Source of the DNA: Triatoma infestans
Lineage: Eukaryota; Arthropoda; Insecta; Hemiptera; Reduviidae
Direction: 5' to 3'
Assembly (NCBI GenBank): GCA_011037195.1
Contig: JAAEAF010002721.1
Location: 1-64,000 of the forward strand
DNA: 64,000 nucleotides
The notes beneath the pieces are model-generated. The model searched no databases and was not told the origin of the DNA. It saw nothing but the letters and a program-made list of their open reading frames with translations. Positions 10,798 through 22,293 of this stretch are shown piece after piece; position 1 is the stretch's first letter; every line of letters starts with the position of its first letter. The translations under genes were made by a program, and so were the position numbers.

Positions 10798-11270
10798 TCA
10801 GTAATATATTGGATATAATGTAATAATGTACGGGATAAAACCAAGCACATTATTATTTATTGTTCGTTTAAGAATTTTCGGACAATACGGCACGTGTTTA
10901 ACACCGCCTGCTTTCTGGAAGACCATATAAATATTTCGGTCCAATTCCAGGGTGGTTATACTTTCGTGCAATTCGTGGGGCACTATTCAAGTTGCCGAGT
11001 AATACTCGGACAGCCTCCACTTCCCATAGTCTCTTTATTTCGAACCCAAGCTCTGCACATTTCCGCTTTTTTTTCGCCATTACTTGTAGGAGGTTGTTGG
11101 TGTTTGGAGCTGCAATGTCCACCAACGTTATTGCCCTCTTCTCCTTGTCATTAAGCAGAATAACGGGCCGGTGGTGATGGACTGTTCTGTCAGTGAGCAC
11201 TGTCCGGTCGTAGTACACAGTCTCCATCTATTAGAGTCCAGTACAGATTGAGGGTAATACTTGTAGTATG
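10798..11270 (-). pseudogene. Non-LTR retrotransposon 3' end, restriction-like endonuclease region
   Basis: The minus-strand reading from 11227 gives YYDRTVLTDRTVHHHRPV, then LVDIAAPNT and FEIKRLWEVEAVRV. It continues after a frameshift near 10980 as LHESITTLELDRNIYMVFQKA. This layout (RPD-like, D, K, then an Lys/Leu-rich C terminus) is the C-terminal domain found after the RT in several insect non-LTR elements, where a PD-(D/E)xK-like endonuclease sits. The usual P-D is P-V here and the frame is broken, so it is dead. A sister copy is at 17745-18420. Confidence 0.65.
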
Positions 11271-11279
11271 GCATACATT

Positions 11280-11660
11280 CCTCTTATTATTATTATTATT
11301 GTTATTATTATTAAAATGGGTTCCCGAAGGCGCGGGATCCCCCTCAAAAAAAAAAAAAAAAAATCACTCCTAAGAATCCTTCCACAGCACACTACCCATT
11401 GACTACTCTTAAGATATCTTTAATTGCCAACTCCTCCAAGGATTCCCTTGAAAGTGTTGCTCTCGCAGAAATGCCGAACCTCGTACTAGTGAAACGGGGA
11501 CACTGATCTAGGTAGTGGTACACCGTTTTCCTGACTCTCTCGTCACAATTCTGACACAAAGGACCAGTCGTCCTACCTATTTTATGTAAATGACTGATTA
11601 TCCAAGAGTGAGTAGTCAATACATCTACCATAACTCTCAATAGTATCTTATTCAGGGAAA
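11280..11660 (-). pseudogene. Non-LTR retrotransposon 3' end with CCHC knuckle
   Basis: The minus-strand frame 11640-11392 reads VLTTHSWIISHLHKIGRTTG, then CQNCDERVRKTVYHYLDQC. This is a C-x2-C-x9-H-x4-C knuckle of the kind that follows RNase H in Jockey/I/R1-type elements. The 3' tail (left side) is poly(A) at about 11346-11363 followed by TTATTATTATTATTATTG-type repeats at 11283-11313. The element is 5' truncated. Confidence 0.7.
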
Positions 11661-12238
11661 GAATATACTTAACGATACCATAACTCCAATTAACGGGTTT
11701 TGAATAGCTAAATAAATATAGCTAAGCATTAGATAAGTAAAAAGTTACTCATTAAGGTTTTTATTCGCTTCTTTATTTTGGTGTAATCTGAGTAATTTAA
11801 TTATAAGATTAATAAATTTATAAAATTAATTATAAAATTATTAATTTATAAAATTTCATTAACTTAGCAGATTTTTTTTTTTTGTCTCTTGAGGTCCACA
11901 TGAAGAATTTACAGATATCCTGTGATACTAGAGAGATAAAAGTTTGCTTACACCTGGAATGTAATACTGTTTTTCAGTTTTCGGATTAATTTTATTTTCG
12001 TTGGTATACTTAGTTTCAAAAAACAATTTTGGATTGAATTTCTTCATGTCATGCAAATAGAATAAATATCATTTGATAACCTCGTGAGATTTTTAAGTTG
12101 TTTGAATGCAAACAGATATACCTACTCACACGCAGAATAATATCTCAAAACTTCTATTTCGAACTCAGGAGGCCCAATAAATATTAAAATAATAAAAATA
12201 GTAATAATAATAATACATATATTTAATTATAAACAAAC
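11661..12238. other. No gene seen
   Basis: AT-rich sequence with TAA/ATA repeats near 12190-12225. Nothing supportable. Confidence 0.5.
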
Positions 12239-12251
12239 TTTGTCGTATTCA

Positions 12252-12660
12252 TCAAATTATTGCAATTGGCCGTTAGAAGTAATCAGGTATATCTAATGTT
12301 GGTTTATCGACCAGGAAGTTTCCAAAAAAAAAAAACACCAAATAATTTTAAAGTATTTTTTTATTTAAAACCCAACGTTTCGGCAAACATTGTTTGCCAT
12401 CTTCAGGGGCTCTCTTAAAGTAAGAGAAATTTGGAAAATTTAGTTATGTGTATAGTTATGACATAACCCATAGATATAACCGAAGATGTTATAATAAATT
12501 TTCCAAATTTCTCTTACTTTAAGAGAGCCCCTGAAGATGGCAAACAATGTTTGCCGAAACGTCGGGTTTTAAATAAAAAAACACTTTGAAATTATTTGGT
12601 GTTTTTTTTTTTTTTGGAAACTTCCTAGTCGATAAGCCAACAATTAGATGACACTCCTGG
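12252..12660. mobile_element. Foldback element F1c with hammerhead-like arms
   Basis: The inverted arms share the F1 layout: TTGGCCGTTAGAAGTAATCA at the left end and an ACCAGGAAGTTTCC / GGAAACTTCCTAGT pair. A perfect 13-bp TSD, TTTGTCGTATTCA, lies at 12239-12251 and 12661-12673. The motif is at 12527-12567 (+) and 12369-12411 (minus). The arm interior CTCTCTTAAAGTAAGAGAAA differs from F1a and F1b, so this is a distinct subfamily. Confidence 0.9.
12527..12567 (+). ncRNA. Hammerhead-like motif, F1c right arm
   Basis: GCCC (12527-12530), CTGAAGA (12531-12537), unpaired T, GGCAAAC (12539-12545), loop AAT, GTTTGCC (12549-12555), GAAA (12556-12559), CG, TC (12562-12563), GGGT (12564-12567). Compared with F1a and F1b, the second base pair of stem II changed from A-U to G-C on both sides, a compensated change. 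Function is inferred. Confidence 0.55.
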
Positions 12661-12703
12661 TTTGTCGTATTCACTTTTATATGCCAAAACCAATTTTAAA
12701 GTA

Positions 12704-13176
12704 TCCAAATTGTAGCAATTGTTGGCCGTTAGAAATGATTAGATGTATCTGTTAGTTGGCTGATCGGCCAGGAAGAAAACACAAAAATTTTTTAAGTGTT
12801 TTTTATTAATAACCCGACGTTTCGACAAACATTGTTTGTCATCTTCAGGGGCTATCTTAGAATCGGAAAATTTGTATGCTCTATTACTGCATGTTCAATT
12901 GTGACTGTGGTTTTATGAGTGTACTACCAGTGAAAGGTTGGGAAAAAAAAAAAAAACCTTTTCCCAACCTTTCACTGGTAGTACACTCATAAAACCACAG
13001 TCATAATTGAACATGCAGTAATAGAGCATACAAATTTTCTGATTCTAAGATAGCCCCTGAAGATGACAAACAATGTTTGTCGAAACGTCGGGTTATTAAT
13101 AAAAAACACTTAAAAAATTTTTGTGTTTTCTTATGATACCCCATGGCCGATCAGCCAACTAACAGATACATCTGAT
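12704..13176. mobile_element. Foldback element F1b with hammerhead-like arms
   Basis: The arms AGATGTATCTGTTAGTTGGC (from 12741) and GCCAACTAACAGATACATCT (to 13173) are perfect inverted copies. They meet at an A-run near 12950 with CTTTCACTGGTAGTACACTC on both sides. Flanks CAATTTTAAAGTA (12691-12703) and CAATATTAAAGTA (13177-13189) form a 13-bp TSD with one difference. The motif is in both arms (13052-13094 + and 12811-12854 minus). Confidence 0.88.
13052..13094 (+). ncRNA. Hammerhead-like motif, F1b right arm
   Basis: AGCCC, CTGAAGA, unpaired T, GACAAAC-AAT-GTTTGTC (stem II, 7 bp), GAAA, CG, TC, GGGTT. The outer AGCCC/GGGTT pairing includes one G-U pair. The layout is the same as 4540-4580. 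The minus-strand partner in the left arm is identical in its core. Confidence 0.55.
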
Positions 13177-13189
13177 CAATATTAAAGTA

Positions 13190-13880
13190 GATTGGTTGGA
13201 TAGGGTTGGATTGTTGGACAATATTTGAGATTACGCCAAACACAGTATCCATCATCATTCTTGTTCATGGTTTGATCAGGTATGCATCTTTATCTATTCA
13301 TTAGAGTGTGAGACCTTTCATGATTGGGTATACACGTTGAATTCCATTTTTTTTTACATTTCTGTCAAAAATACTAAAGCGATTGAATATGTCGGGGCAG
13401 GATATTTTATATATAGACAATCATAGTAACCTCATATGTACAATTCGTTTTGGGCTATATGGCGTAAGTAATGATGCTTTAGCTCTCCAAAACTTAGAAG
13501 TAGACGGTTTATCCAGGGAACACATAATAATGAACTCGGACGCTATCACTGTCACCTCCTCCCACAAAAGTTAGCAGTTTAAAAAAAGAACAGTGAACGA
13601 AGGCGGAAGTGAAGGTGTGGGATCAAACCTTGGGGGAGAATGTGCCGCTTACTTTTCCCACTAAGAGATTTTACCGCCAACTTTGGGCTGACCACACAGC
13701 ATGATTTCTCCTGCATGTTCACCTTTTTAAAATTGATACTAAAAACAGCCTTTTATGCCCTCTTCTAGGCGTGCCCATGGATAGTATAAATCACATAGCA
13801 ACTTGCCCAAAATTATCTTTGCAGATTTTAAATGGCGCTAAAGTTCAGAAACGTATTGGAGGGCGGGAAGGGAAATGAGA
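13190..13880 (+). other. Possible non-LTR remnant, uncertain
   Basis: A 63-codon open frame at 13383-13574 has no known domain. Around 13755-13850 one frame gives TAFYALF-like sequence and another LLGVPMDSINHIATCPKLSLQ. The latter looks like the H-x4-C half of a retrotransposon CCHC knuckle without its first cysteines. The evidence is thin. Confidence 0.25.
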
Positions 13881-14878
13881 TTCCTTACTTTCCAAAGAAT
13901 TGTCTTAGGGTAAAACAAAAAAAATGAAAAACAAATACAATTCGTACAGTAAATTATAGAAACTTTAAAAGGTGGAACGTTTCAACGCTTTGTATTGAAT
14001 CTTGATAACCCAAACTCTATAGTAGGGATGAAGAATCGCAAAAAGCGGTTAAACCAATAAAAAGAAGCCATATTATGTTGAATATAAATAGATATTTGAA
14101 ACTTTATTGTGATTTCAAAAATTTACTTATTTCCAGCTATGGCTTTTCTAAAATAAAAGAAATTTAATAACATTTTAAAAACATTAAATGTTATCACTTT
14201 TAAAATTTTGTTTGTGTAATTTTCTCAGTACTTATTCATCTTGTGATTAACTCATTTTTCAACATTACGAACGCAATACTTTCTCTTAAACAGTAAGAGA
14301 AAGTAAAACAAAATTCTCTGTTAGGAAGCATATATTTGGACTTTCTCTGAGAATTCTTAAATTACACTTAAATAATTACCATACAAAAATTTGGTATTTA
14401 ATTTTTTAACTGAGTAGTATTATCTCCTAAATTGAAAAGACACTTTAGAAAGAAAGCATAGTAGGAAAACAAAATAAGAAATAAATAAAGATAAATAGTT
14501 ATTTATTTGATAAGAAGAGTAAAAAAATGGCATTTTTATATAACTGAATTCAGTTTTGCCTATAAAAACGAAAGCGAGAATTATAAAAAGAAGAAAAAAA
14601 AGATTGGATAAACTTTGACAATGTTTACGAAATGATAAGGTGTGTGTAGAGAACATTCAGAATGATTTGGGAACTATAAAGAGTCTGATATTTAAATAAT
14701 CAATATTGTTGTATTTACTTTAAACATGTTTAATTTGGCAATGGTTTGATCAGTTTTTAATTTGAAGAATTTAATTAATTTCTTTTAACAGTATACAACT
14801 TGAATATAAAAATTTTATTACCTGAGTTTATTAGCATAATTAGCTTATTATTTATTAATTCTAAAGAAGATCAAATAA
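13881..14878. other. No gene seen
   Basis: AT-rich sequence with no repeat family or coding signal I can defend. Confidence 0.5.
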
Positions 14879-14884
14879 AATTAC

Positions 14885-15730
14885 AATTCAACATTGTCCC
14901 CTTCAAAGTAACTACCTTGGGAAGCCACACAACGCTGAAGACGATTCTTCTATTCGTCATAGCAGGGCTGGAACTCGGATACTGGAATAGACTTCAGTTG
15001 ACTCGGTTACGGCTGTTTGAATATTCTCCAATGTTCCAAAATGACGTCCCTTGAGATGATTTTTCAATTTGGGGAACAAAAAAAAGTCACATGGACTCAA
15101 GTCGGGTGAATAAGGAGGCAGAGGAGCCACAGGAATGTTAATTACTGGCCAAATACTCATTAATAGAAATAGCGGTGTGACACGGGAGCATTGTCGTGAT
15201 GCAACACCCACTTGTTTTTGATGTTTGGTCTCACACGCATTATTCTTTTTCGAAGTCTCTCAAACGACGATCTGAACGCACGAGATTGCGGATTCTGCCA
15301 ACATTTTCGTCGGTTCTTGAAGATGAAGGCCGCCTTCCGCTGCGAGGCTCGTCTTCAATTGATTCCCTTCCTTCTGCAAACGACTTAAACCACCTAAAAA
15401 CCTGTGCTCTCGACAAAACATTGTCTCCATAGGCCTGGCACAGTTTTTCAAACGTTTCCGTTACACTGTGCCCAAGTCTGAAGCAAAACCTGATAGCACA
15501 ACGTTGTTCGTAATTGATGTCACTCACTTTTAAAACGCACTGAAAAAAACCTTGCTCACAAAAAAAGTTACTACGGACAGTGCAACAACTCTAGCATTTT
15601 CAAATTTGCACTTGACGTGTATCAGATGTTTACTTGCCCTACCACGCATGCGTCGCGTTTCCAGTGTTGCCAGATCGAACACTAGAAAATCAGTCTCATT
15701 ACTTAATTTACACACATCGTAAGTAGGCCT
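14885..15730 (-). pseudogene. mariner transposase, internally deleted (mariner-1)
   Basis: The start at 15527 gives the N-terminal mariner helix-turn-helix region: YEQRCAIRFCFRLGHSVTET, then LSRAQVFRWFKSFAEGRESI and DEPRSGRRPSSSRTDENVGR. After an internal deletion near 15240 the C-terminal part continues on the same strand around 15211-14890 with a DNA-P second Asp, then PPYSPDLSPCDFFLFPKLK. The last two catalytic Asp are separated by 34 residues, as in DD34D mariners. The first-Asp region is lost, so it cannot be active. I could not define its TIRs. Confidence 0.85.
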
Positions 15731-15800
15731 AGAAAGCGTTGGGCTTGTTCTCTTCCTACGGACAATAGAAAAAAATGTACCAACCTTTAGAATTTTTTTC

Positions 15801-16000
15801 TTCTATTTTTAAGGTGCATCAACATCTATGATCATTGGCGCTCGGAGCCTTCTCAACACACTGCCGGCTTCGGTGTAGTATTCTTTCATTAAGAAAATAC
15901 TACCTATAACCGGACAATGAGCTGTAGAAGCTCCAGGGAAGAAAAAAAATCCAGGGAAATTAAGACTGGACTCATATCCAGGATCTCCGCGTGCCTCAGG
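15801..16000 (-). repeat. SINE-A, minus orientation
   Basis: Tail first: TTTTTAAGGTGCATCAACAT, then CGGAGCCTTCTCAACACACT, GGACAATGAGCTGTAGAAGC and TCCAGGGAAGAAAAAAAATC. A decayed B-box complement (GGACTCATATCC) and CTCCGCGTG follow near 15967-15993. Confidence 0.8.
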
Positions 16001-16820
16001 GAAAATCGAAAGGCATTCTTATAGCCAATCTCGCACTGATTACTAAGCACATTCATGCCAAATTCAGACTTGCCAGGCATAAAAGATAAGACCCAGAATA
16101 TATTTTTTTAAAACAATTCATTTTGTATTTATTTTTCGACATCAATTTCACAATCGTTGCCAAGGTTACGGGCCAGCCATATCTTTTTTTTTTTATTTAA
16201 AGATTATTTTGTGAATTCCAATTTTTTAGATTTCTCGACTAATTTCTTAGTCAACTAATTTATATATTCTTCATTTCATACAATCGCAACTTGGTCGTCC
16301 TCAAAAATTTAATTAAAAATATAAGACATATATTCAATTAAATTTAATAATAATAATAATAATAATAAAAAATAAAGCTTAAGCATTGAAAATAGTTTAA
16401 TCTCTTCCATTCAACAAAGAAGTCATTTTTCGTAAATGATTTTATAAAAGTAGATAAATTAAATAAAAAAATCGTGATTCAATATATATATATATTTTTT
16501 TTAATATTGTCTATGTTATCCAATTGTCTATTAATAATGGTCAGTAAAAGATCTAGCAAATTATAATCTTCTAAATTTCTCAAATGACGCAATGGATGGT
16601 TTCAGATATTATTAGGCCCCCCCCCCCCAAAGGACTGTAAATTGTTTGTATATAAAAAAGTTTATATAAAATTGTAAACAAAAGTAAATTTTAATCATAA
16701 ACCAGTTTTAATTATAAATGTCCTAATATATTCCACTAATGGCAGGTTATTTATTTTTTGTTGTTGTTAAAAGTCATGAATAATTAAAATATTAATTTAA
16801 ATTATAGCATGACTAATTCA
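16001..16820. other. No gene seen
   Basis: AT-rich, with (AAT)n at about 16347-16372, (TA)n near 16482-16494 and a C-run at about 16618-16628. Confidence 0.5.
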
Positions 16821-17675
16821 TATCAACCTTGCTTTGTACACATCATCATGTAGAATTGATACTATTACTAACAGACTTACATCTGCAATAGACAAACTGA
16901 CAAAATATTGCACTAAGTGGAAAATGAAAATAAATCATGACAAAACAAACGCCATACTGTTCACTAATCGTAGACCTACAATCAACAGACAAATTAAATA
17001 CAATAATACTTTGATCCCTCGGAATAACTCTGGACGGTAAATTGAACTTCACGATCTACGTACAGGACAAAGAGTGAATTTTAGAAAAACGACTATAAGA
17101 CTACTCTTTGTCACGCAACTCAAAAATGACCATACAAAACAAATTCCTACTGTAAAAAAGTCGTCATCAGACCGATATTACTTTACGTTTCCTCCGCTTG
17201 AAGCCTGGACTAGTAAAGCCTAACATTAAAAAATTTCTGATAATCCAGAACAAATACTTAAGACTTGCAACCGGCTCACCACGACACACCAAAATCCACC
17301 TACTTCACAATTTATTCCTTCATCCCAAAATAGTCTCCTGAAATTCCTTTCCCACTCTAGACTGTCATCCCATACCAATTTGCCCCGAAATAGCAATCTA
17401 CGATCCCTACATACATTACAGGCATAAATGACTGAAACACATGCTCTCTTAATATTTTTCCTAAAGCTGCAGGATTTTTCCCTGCATATGTACCTCGCCT
17501 TATCCCAAAAATCACTATATAAACAATGTAGGAAGGTTATAGTGTAATTTACATTGGCACTTCTATATATTATATTGTACATATTAATATGTGTAATAAG
17601 CTTTTTGTCTATCTTGTCTAGCATGACTAATATTATTTTAATAAACAAACGAATAATAATAATAATAATAATAAC

Positions 17676-17708
<33 letters not shown>

Positions 17709-17720
17709 TAATAATAATAA
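16820..17720 (+). pseudogene. Jockey-like non-LTR retrotransposon, RT C-terminal fragment
   Basis: The frame at 16834-17040 reads YTSSCRIDTITNRLTSAIDK, then LTKYCTKWKMKINHDKTNAI and LFTNRRP. This is the stretch after the YADD motif of a Jockey-type RT. It continues after frameshifts as GITLDGKLNF and, near 17200-17300, KPGLVKPNIKKFLIIQNKYL followed by RLATGSPR. Many stops follow. The 3' end runs into an (AAT)n tail at about 17650-17732. It is 5' truncated and dead. Confidence 0.8.
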
Positions 17721-17744
17721 TAAGGCTAGGCCTTGGCCGTCAAG

Positions 17745-18420
17745 CTGGTGCCTTAAGAGAGACGGTGCAATATTACAAGTACAAGCCTAGTGACTGTTGC
17801 AGGTTGGGCCTGTCAGGATATACTGGGTCCAGGCGTTAGTCACAAAACAAACCTAAATTATTATAAGATTACAAATCTAAATTATTATAGATCGTGCTGT
17901 CATGCACAACAAGCCTGATATATTAATGATTGATATGGGAAAGAAAGTGGCGGCGTTAGTGGAGGTAGCGGTCCCGAATGACGGGAATACAAACTCCACC
18001 TACGGTCACAAAATTAGCAAATATCAGGACCCAGTGGCCGAGCTTAAAGACCTCTACAGACTGGAAAGGGTGAGGGTGACGCCCGTGATAATTTCCTCTA
18101 ACGGCCTCATTCCTAAAGCTACAATTGAAGCCACCGGCCGACTGGAACTTCCATTGTCGCTTGTCGGCGAAGCCCAGCAAATAGTCCTTCTTGATACCGC
18201 CAGGATAGTGCGCAAATTTTTAAACTGTAGCTGAATTGTAAGCACACTGTATGGTTAGTTGCGCTGTGAGAGACTCATGAGGGAAGATGGAGATCTGTGT
18301 CCTGCGGAACCTAAGAAGAGGGAAATTAGGTGACGTGAACTGTGCAGAGGTTGTGGCTGTTGCCGCCCCTTTGCTCAGCGTTTCTGCAATGGCGTGATCC
18401 CAAAAGATAATAATAATAAT
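17745..18420 (+). pseudogene. Non-LTR retrotransposon 3' end, restriction-like endonuclease region
   Basis: The frame 17902-18234 reads HNKPDILMIDMGKKVAALVE, then VAVPNDGN, KISKYQDPVAELKDLYRLER and VRVTPVIISSNG. It ends ARIVRKFLNCS. P-D, a downstream E/D and a K-x2-K-Y are arranged like a PD-(D/E)xK nuclease, as in the C-terminal domain of R2/R4-like and related non-LTR elements. This 110-residue frame is intact, unlike its relative at 10798-11270. A second short Cys-rich region follows (LCGTCRGC-like, near 18340-18400). The tail is GATAATAATAATAATAA. The 5' part is missing. Confidence 0.75.
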
Positions 18421-19492
18421 AAATTGATATGGGGATAAAGTTCACTAGGAATAGGCCTGTTTTGTACAACTCGGGCTAAATTTGCATGGATTTGGATGAT
18501 TTCTCGTGCTGATTCGTGACCAGTTTCAGAGAGAGATAGAGTCATTAACAAAGATTGTATTAATTAAATTATTATAGGTTGGTGCAAAAGTTATTATTTG
18601 ATATATTCCATCATCATTTTTTTTTTTTTTGCGATCTCGATGATAGAAATTAATAAAATCTGAAGAAGCTAAGACAGAAAGATGTGACAAATGTAAGTGG
18701 CTTATCTGATTTTGAGTTTATTTTTTTTTTTTTTTGTCGCAGGATTTCTTCGATCTGGTACAGTTCAATATTTAATGTCTTTTAAATATTTAATGTCTTT
18801 GATGATTTCATGATAATTTGGCAGAAACACAATGATTAAGAGATATTCTTTTGGGGACACTGAAGGGCAAGAAATTATCTTCTTCTCTGAATACAGATTA
18901 AATTTAGAAGTAGATAGCTTTGGTTAAAATATCAGAAGCTTTGGTAAAACCCTTGAGAGTGGCCTCGAAAAACTGAAAAAAAGTTCCTGAAAGTCGCATT
19001 TCCGGTTGATAGATTTTTACCGAAACTTTAAATGCCAGATACTGTGGCAGTTTTTTTTTTTTTTTTTTTGGAGATATTTTGTTCACATACACATTATAAT
19101 TTTGGAACTTGTTTTTGTTGAATGGTTGGTTGATAAAATATATGGGAATTTTTGAACAGACGATGGAAATCTTTAAAGGTATCCGAGGATTCAGTTAGGA
19201 AAAAACCCTCGATAAAGCTTAGAAATAGGACAGCTCAAGAAATTGATTGGACAGATATAATCCACACTTAATTTACAAGAAAAACATTGAAATTTGATGT
19301 TGTTGAATTCAACGTATTCCTGAACTTAAGGAAATAACTTGAACAACTTATACGACAATTTATTCTGTACGAAAAAAGTCCAAGGTAATTGTTCCTAAGA
19401 CAACAAAGTTCCAAACACATTGAATATCTAAGACAAAAAAAAAAAAAATTCTGCTAAAATGTATGTCTATTTACTTTAAAAAAAAATTGAAT
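18421..19492. other. Unassigned; possible mariner-end remnant
   Basis: TATAGGTTGGTGCAAAAGTT near 18585-18604 looks like a mariner terminal repeat, but no partner end or transposase is seen nearby. Around 19150-19270 one frame gives KLRNRTAQEIDWTDIIHT without a family I can name. The rest is AT-rich. Confidence 0.3.
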
Positions 19493-19506
19493 ACATATAT
19501 TTTCAT

Positions 19507-20398
19507 CACAGACATTTTCCGTGGTAGCCTGCTTCATTTTGTGGTCATCGACCGATTTCGGGAGTTCGCCCATCTTCAGGATGCGTTTATCAGACAGTGT
19601 TGTGTCAGACAGACTTGCACAGAGCAAATTCAGTTTATATACTCTGTAATATTCATTATACATTATGTATTGTTCAATATGCTGTCTGTTACACGCACAC
19701 AACTTTTTCAAACTCTGAGGACCTCAAAACGTGTATTTCTGGTGAAAACTAGATATCCAAAAATTTGAGACAATTGTTAATACTTTCCCACTTGCAGCAT
19801 TCAGAGCAAGTAAAAAGAGTTCCGGGAGTATAAAATGCAATTTATTGGCTTGCAAGAATATGCATAATAAAGTAACAAGTCCTACGTAGAATCTTAAATG
19901 GAATTGAGACTATAAGCGACTGTTTGCCAAAACACATTGTTAATTATATTAACGACAACACTTTTGAGTGCCAGGATAGATTCGCGTGGTGGTAATGAGG
20001 TAATTTATGATCTGGCATGGAAAGTTACAGAAAATCCCTTTCTTCATGGTGGAAGGCTGTACTCTTCAGTAGGATAAACGGTACAGTCTCTTCAAGAAGA
20101 GTTAAACAAAATTTAGGCGGAAACTAAGAAAGCATTCTTCCAGGTCTGTATACGTATAATGTGTTCAATATGTTGAATATGTATGTAATGTAATATTCAT
20201 TACATAATCTGGAATTCAGTTTTACTGTGTGTATAAACTGAATTTGCTCTGTGCAAGTCTGTGTTATCACACTGTCTGACAAACGCATCCTGAAGATATG
20301 CGAACTCCCCAAACCGGTTGATGACCACAAAATGAAGCAGGCTACCATGGAAAATGTCTCTGATGCTTTCCAGCTCTGTGGAACCAACCGCCACAACA
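19507..20398. mobile_element. Foldback element F2a with captured internal sequence
   Basis: The left arm (CAGACATTTTCCGTGGTAGC to GCAAATTCAGTTT, about 19508-19636) and the right arm (AAACTGAATTTGCTCTGTGC to the end, about 20236-20398) are inverted. They enclose about 600 bp that includes a segment also present at 24380-24835. The TSD is ACATATATTTTCAT at 19493-19506 against ACATATATTTCCAT at 20399-20412, 14 bp with one difference. Motifs: minus 19546-19583 (CATC, CTGAAGA, GGG/CCC, GAAA, TCGG, TC, GATG) and + 20286-20323, where GAAA has decayed to CAAA. Confidence 0.85.
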
Positions 20399-20730
20399 AC
20401 ATATATTTCCATTTGGATTATATTTGAGAGAATTTACGTATTATTGGAGGTGAAATTATTGTTTCGAAGGCCAATAAATAAACTGCGGTGTCATAAGCCT
20501 CTCCACCACAATAAGTATCGCCGTCTGACAAGCCTTAGCCCTTCGAAGGGTTGTTGCACCAAAAGGGGGTTGTTGTATGGTTTCAAACTGGTTTGAAAAA
20601 ACTCATATGACCTGCTTTTTTATTGATGATTCGCATCATCAATTTCGATCAAAGTTGGTAGAAAGTTACATTATTCTGAAATATTCATAAAATAAAAAGC
20701 ATATGTGCATTTTTTATTTATTTTTTTTTT

Positions 20731-20884
20731 TAATTTAAGGCGTGTCAACATGTATGGTCATGGGTGTGCGGAGCCTTCTCAGTACACGGCCGGCCTCCGG
20801 ACATTGTTCTCTCGTTACAGACAACACTGTCCATCACCGGACAGTGAGCTGTAGAGGCTCCTAGGAAGAAAAAAATCTAAGGAT
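20731..20884 (-). repeat. SINE-A body, minus orientation, head missing
   Basis: TTAATTTAAGGCGTGTCAAC, GGAGCCTTCTCAGTACACGG, ACTGTCCATCACCGGACAGT and TAGAGGCTCCTAGGAAG. It stops at ATCTAAGGAT, so the tRNA-like part is absent. Stopping before the promoter is the 5' truncation expected of retrotransposed copies. Confidence 0.85.
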
Positions 20885-21067
20885 TTTGGAGCCATTTTCA
20901 AGAAAATCACCAAAATTTCAAAGATTGAAGTTGCAATTCTTTGAGGAATGAGGAACTTTAGGCAGCTCATTCAGAAAATTTGTTAAAGATTAATTTTTTT
21001 CTGGATAGAAAAGTTTCAAATTAAAGCATTAATTCAATGCTGAAAAAATTCAAAGAAAAAAAAATCA

Positions 21068-21345
21068 TTGGAGACATTTTGATCACGGTTTCGGGAATTC
21101 GCCCATCATCAGGGTGTTTTTGTCAAACAGTAATAACATAGACTTGCACAGAGCAAATACAGTTGATACGCTCAACTGTATTCGCTCTGTGTGTGTATCA
21201 ACTTATATTTGCTCTATAGAAGTGTATGTTATTACACTGTTTGACAAATACATCCTGATGATGGGCGGAACATCCGATACCGGTCGATGACCACAAAAAG
21301 AAGCAGGCTATCATGGAAAATGTTTCTGATTGTTGACCCAGTTTT
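21068..21345. mobile_element. Foldback element F2b, decayed
   Basis: Inverted arms with TTGCACAGAGCAAATACAGT on the left and TATTTGCTCTATAGAAGTGT on the right. The right-arm motif at 21251-21288 has CATC, CTGATGA (the textbook core), a damaged stem II, GATA instead of GAAA, CCGG, TC and GATG. No convincing TSD was found. Confidence 0.75.
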
Positions 21346-22291
21346 GGGTTCAAAACAAAAAATGAGAAAAACTAAACAACGATTAGAATCGTCACGCACT
21401 TATATCACGCCCATCTTGCTAATAAATCTTTGGTACAAACATTCAGGATTTATTTTACGCTGTTGACACGGTATTGTGGTCTTATTCTTTTCAATCGAGC
21501 GACCAAATCGTTAGAACGAAATATCTCCATAACTCTGGATAGGCAAAGATAAGTCCACCGAACGTCACAAATCTTAAATGTACATCTGCTTTCTTTGCTT
21601 TTTAGGATTAAAGAAAAAGAGAAACTTAATTTGCCTTAAATAGGATTATTGCATTGCTACAACGTATTTTTATATATATATTCATAATATTAAAATTAGC
21701 AAAAAAGAAAAAAAAAGGTAATAAAAAACTAATAAATATTGGTTAATCTTTGTTATAAACATCTTTAATGAACCAATAAAATTAATAAACTAATTATGAT
21801 TATCAATAATAAGTAATAAAATATAGTTTTAATTGAAATTCACCATTAAAAAAGAAATAGGTCACCCAAGTTTATAGTGTGACAAAACTATTAAAAAAAC
21901 TAAAGTACTTCATATTTTTTAATTAGATTTCCATAATTTTATTATTGTTCAATAAAAGCTAACACTATAATTTATGTAGTTGATAAACGATAAAATTGAA
22001 TTTTTTTTATATTATTATTATTATTATTAATGTTATGCGATAAAATTGATCACAAAATGTTTTTTCATTACAGATATTTTATTTATTTTTTTGATAAATA
22101 ACTTATTAATTAAATTTCTTAGAGAATAATTTTGCTGGTCCATTAATACTATTGATGCTTTCTTTAAGAAATCAATTAGAAATTAAAGCAAGCTTTGGTA
22201 TTTCTTTATGTATATAGAATTTTAAGACCTTCTGCAAAGTCCTTCCACAAAAATTTCGTCATGCATCGGATGATACAGTTCCGCATGCATA
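21346..22291. other. No gene seen
   Basis: AT-rich sequence with ATTATTATTATT near 22010. Nothing supportable. Confidence 0.5.
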
Positions 22292-22293
22292 TA

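Noticed and set aside
17226..17648. 140-codon open frame on the minus strand
   Set aside because: It is the antisense shadow of the Jockey-like RT fragment readable on + at 16820-17430. The minus-strand peptide has no domain.
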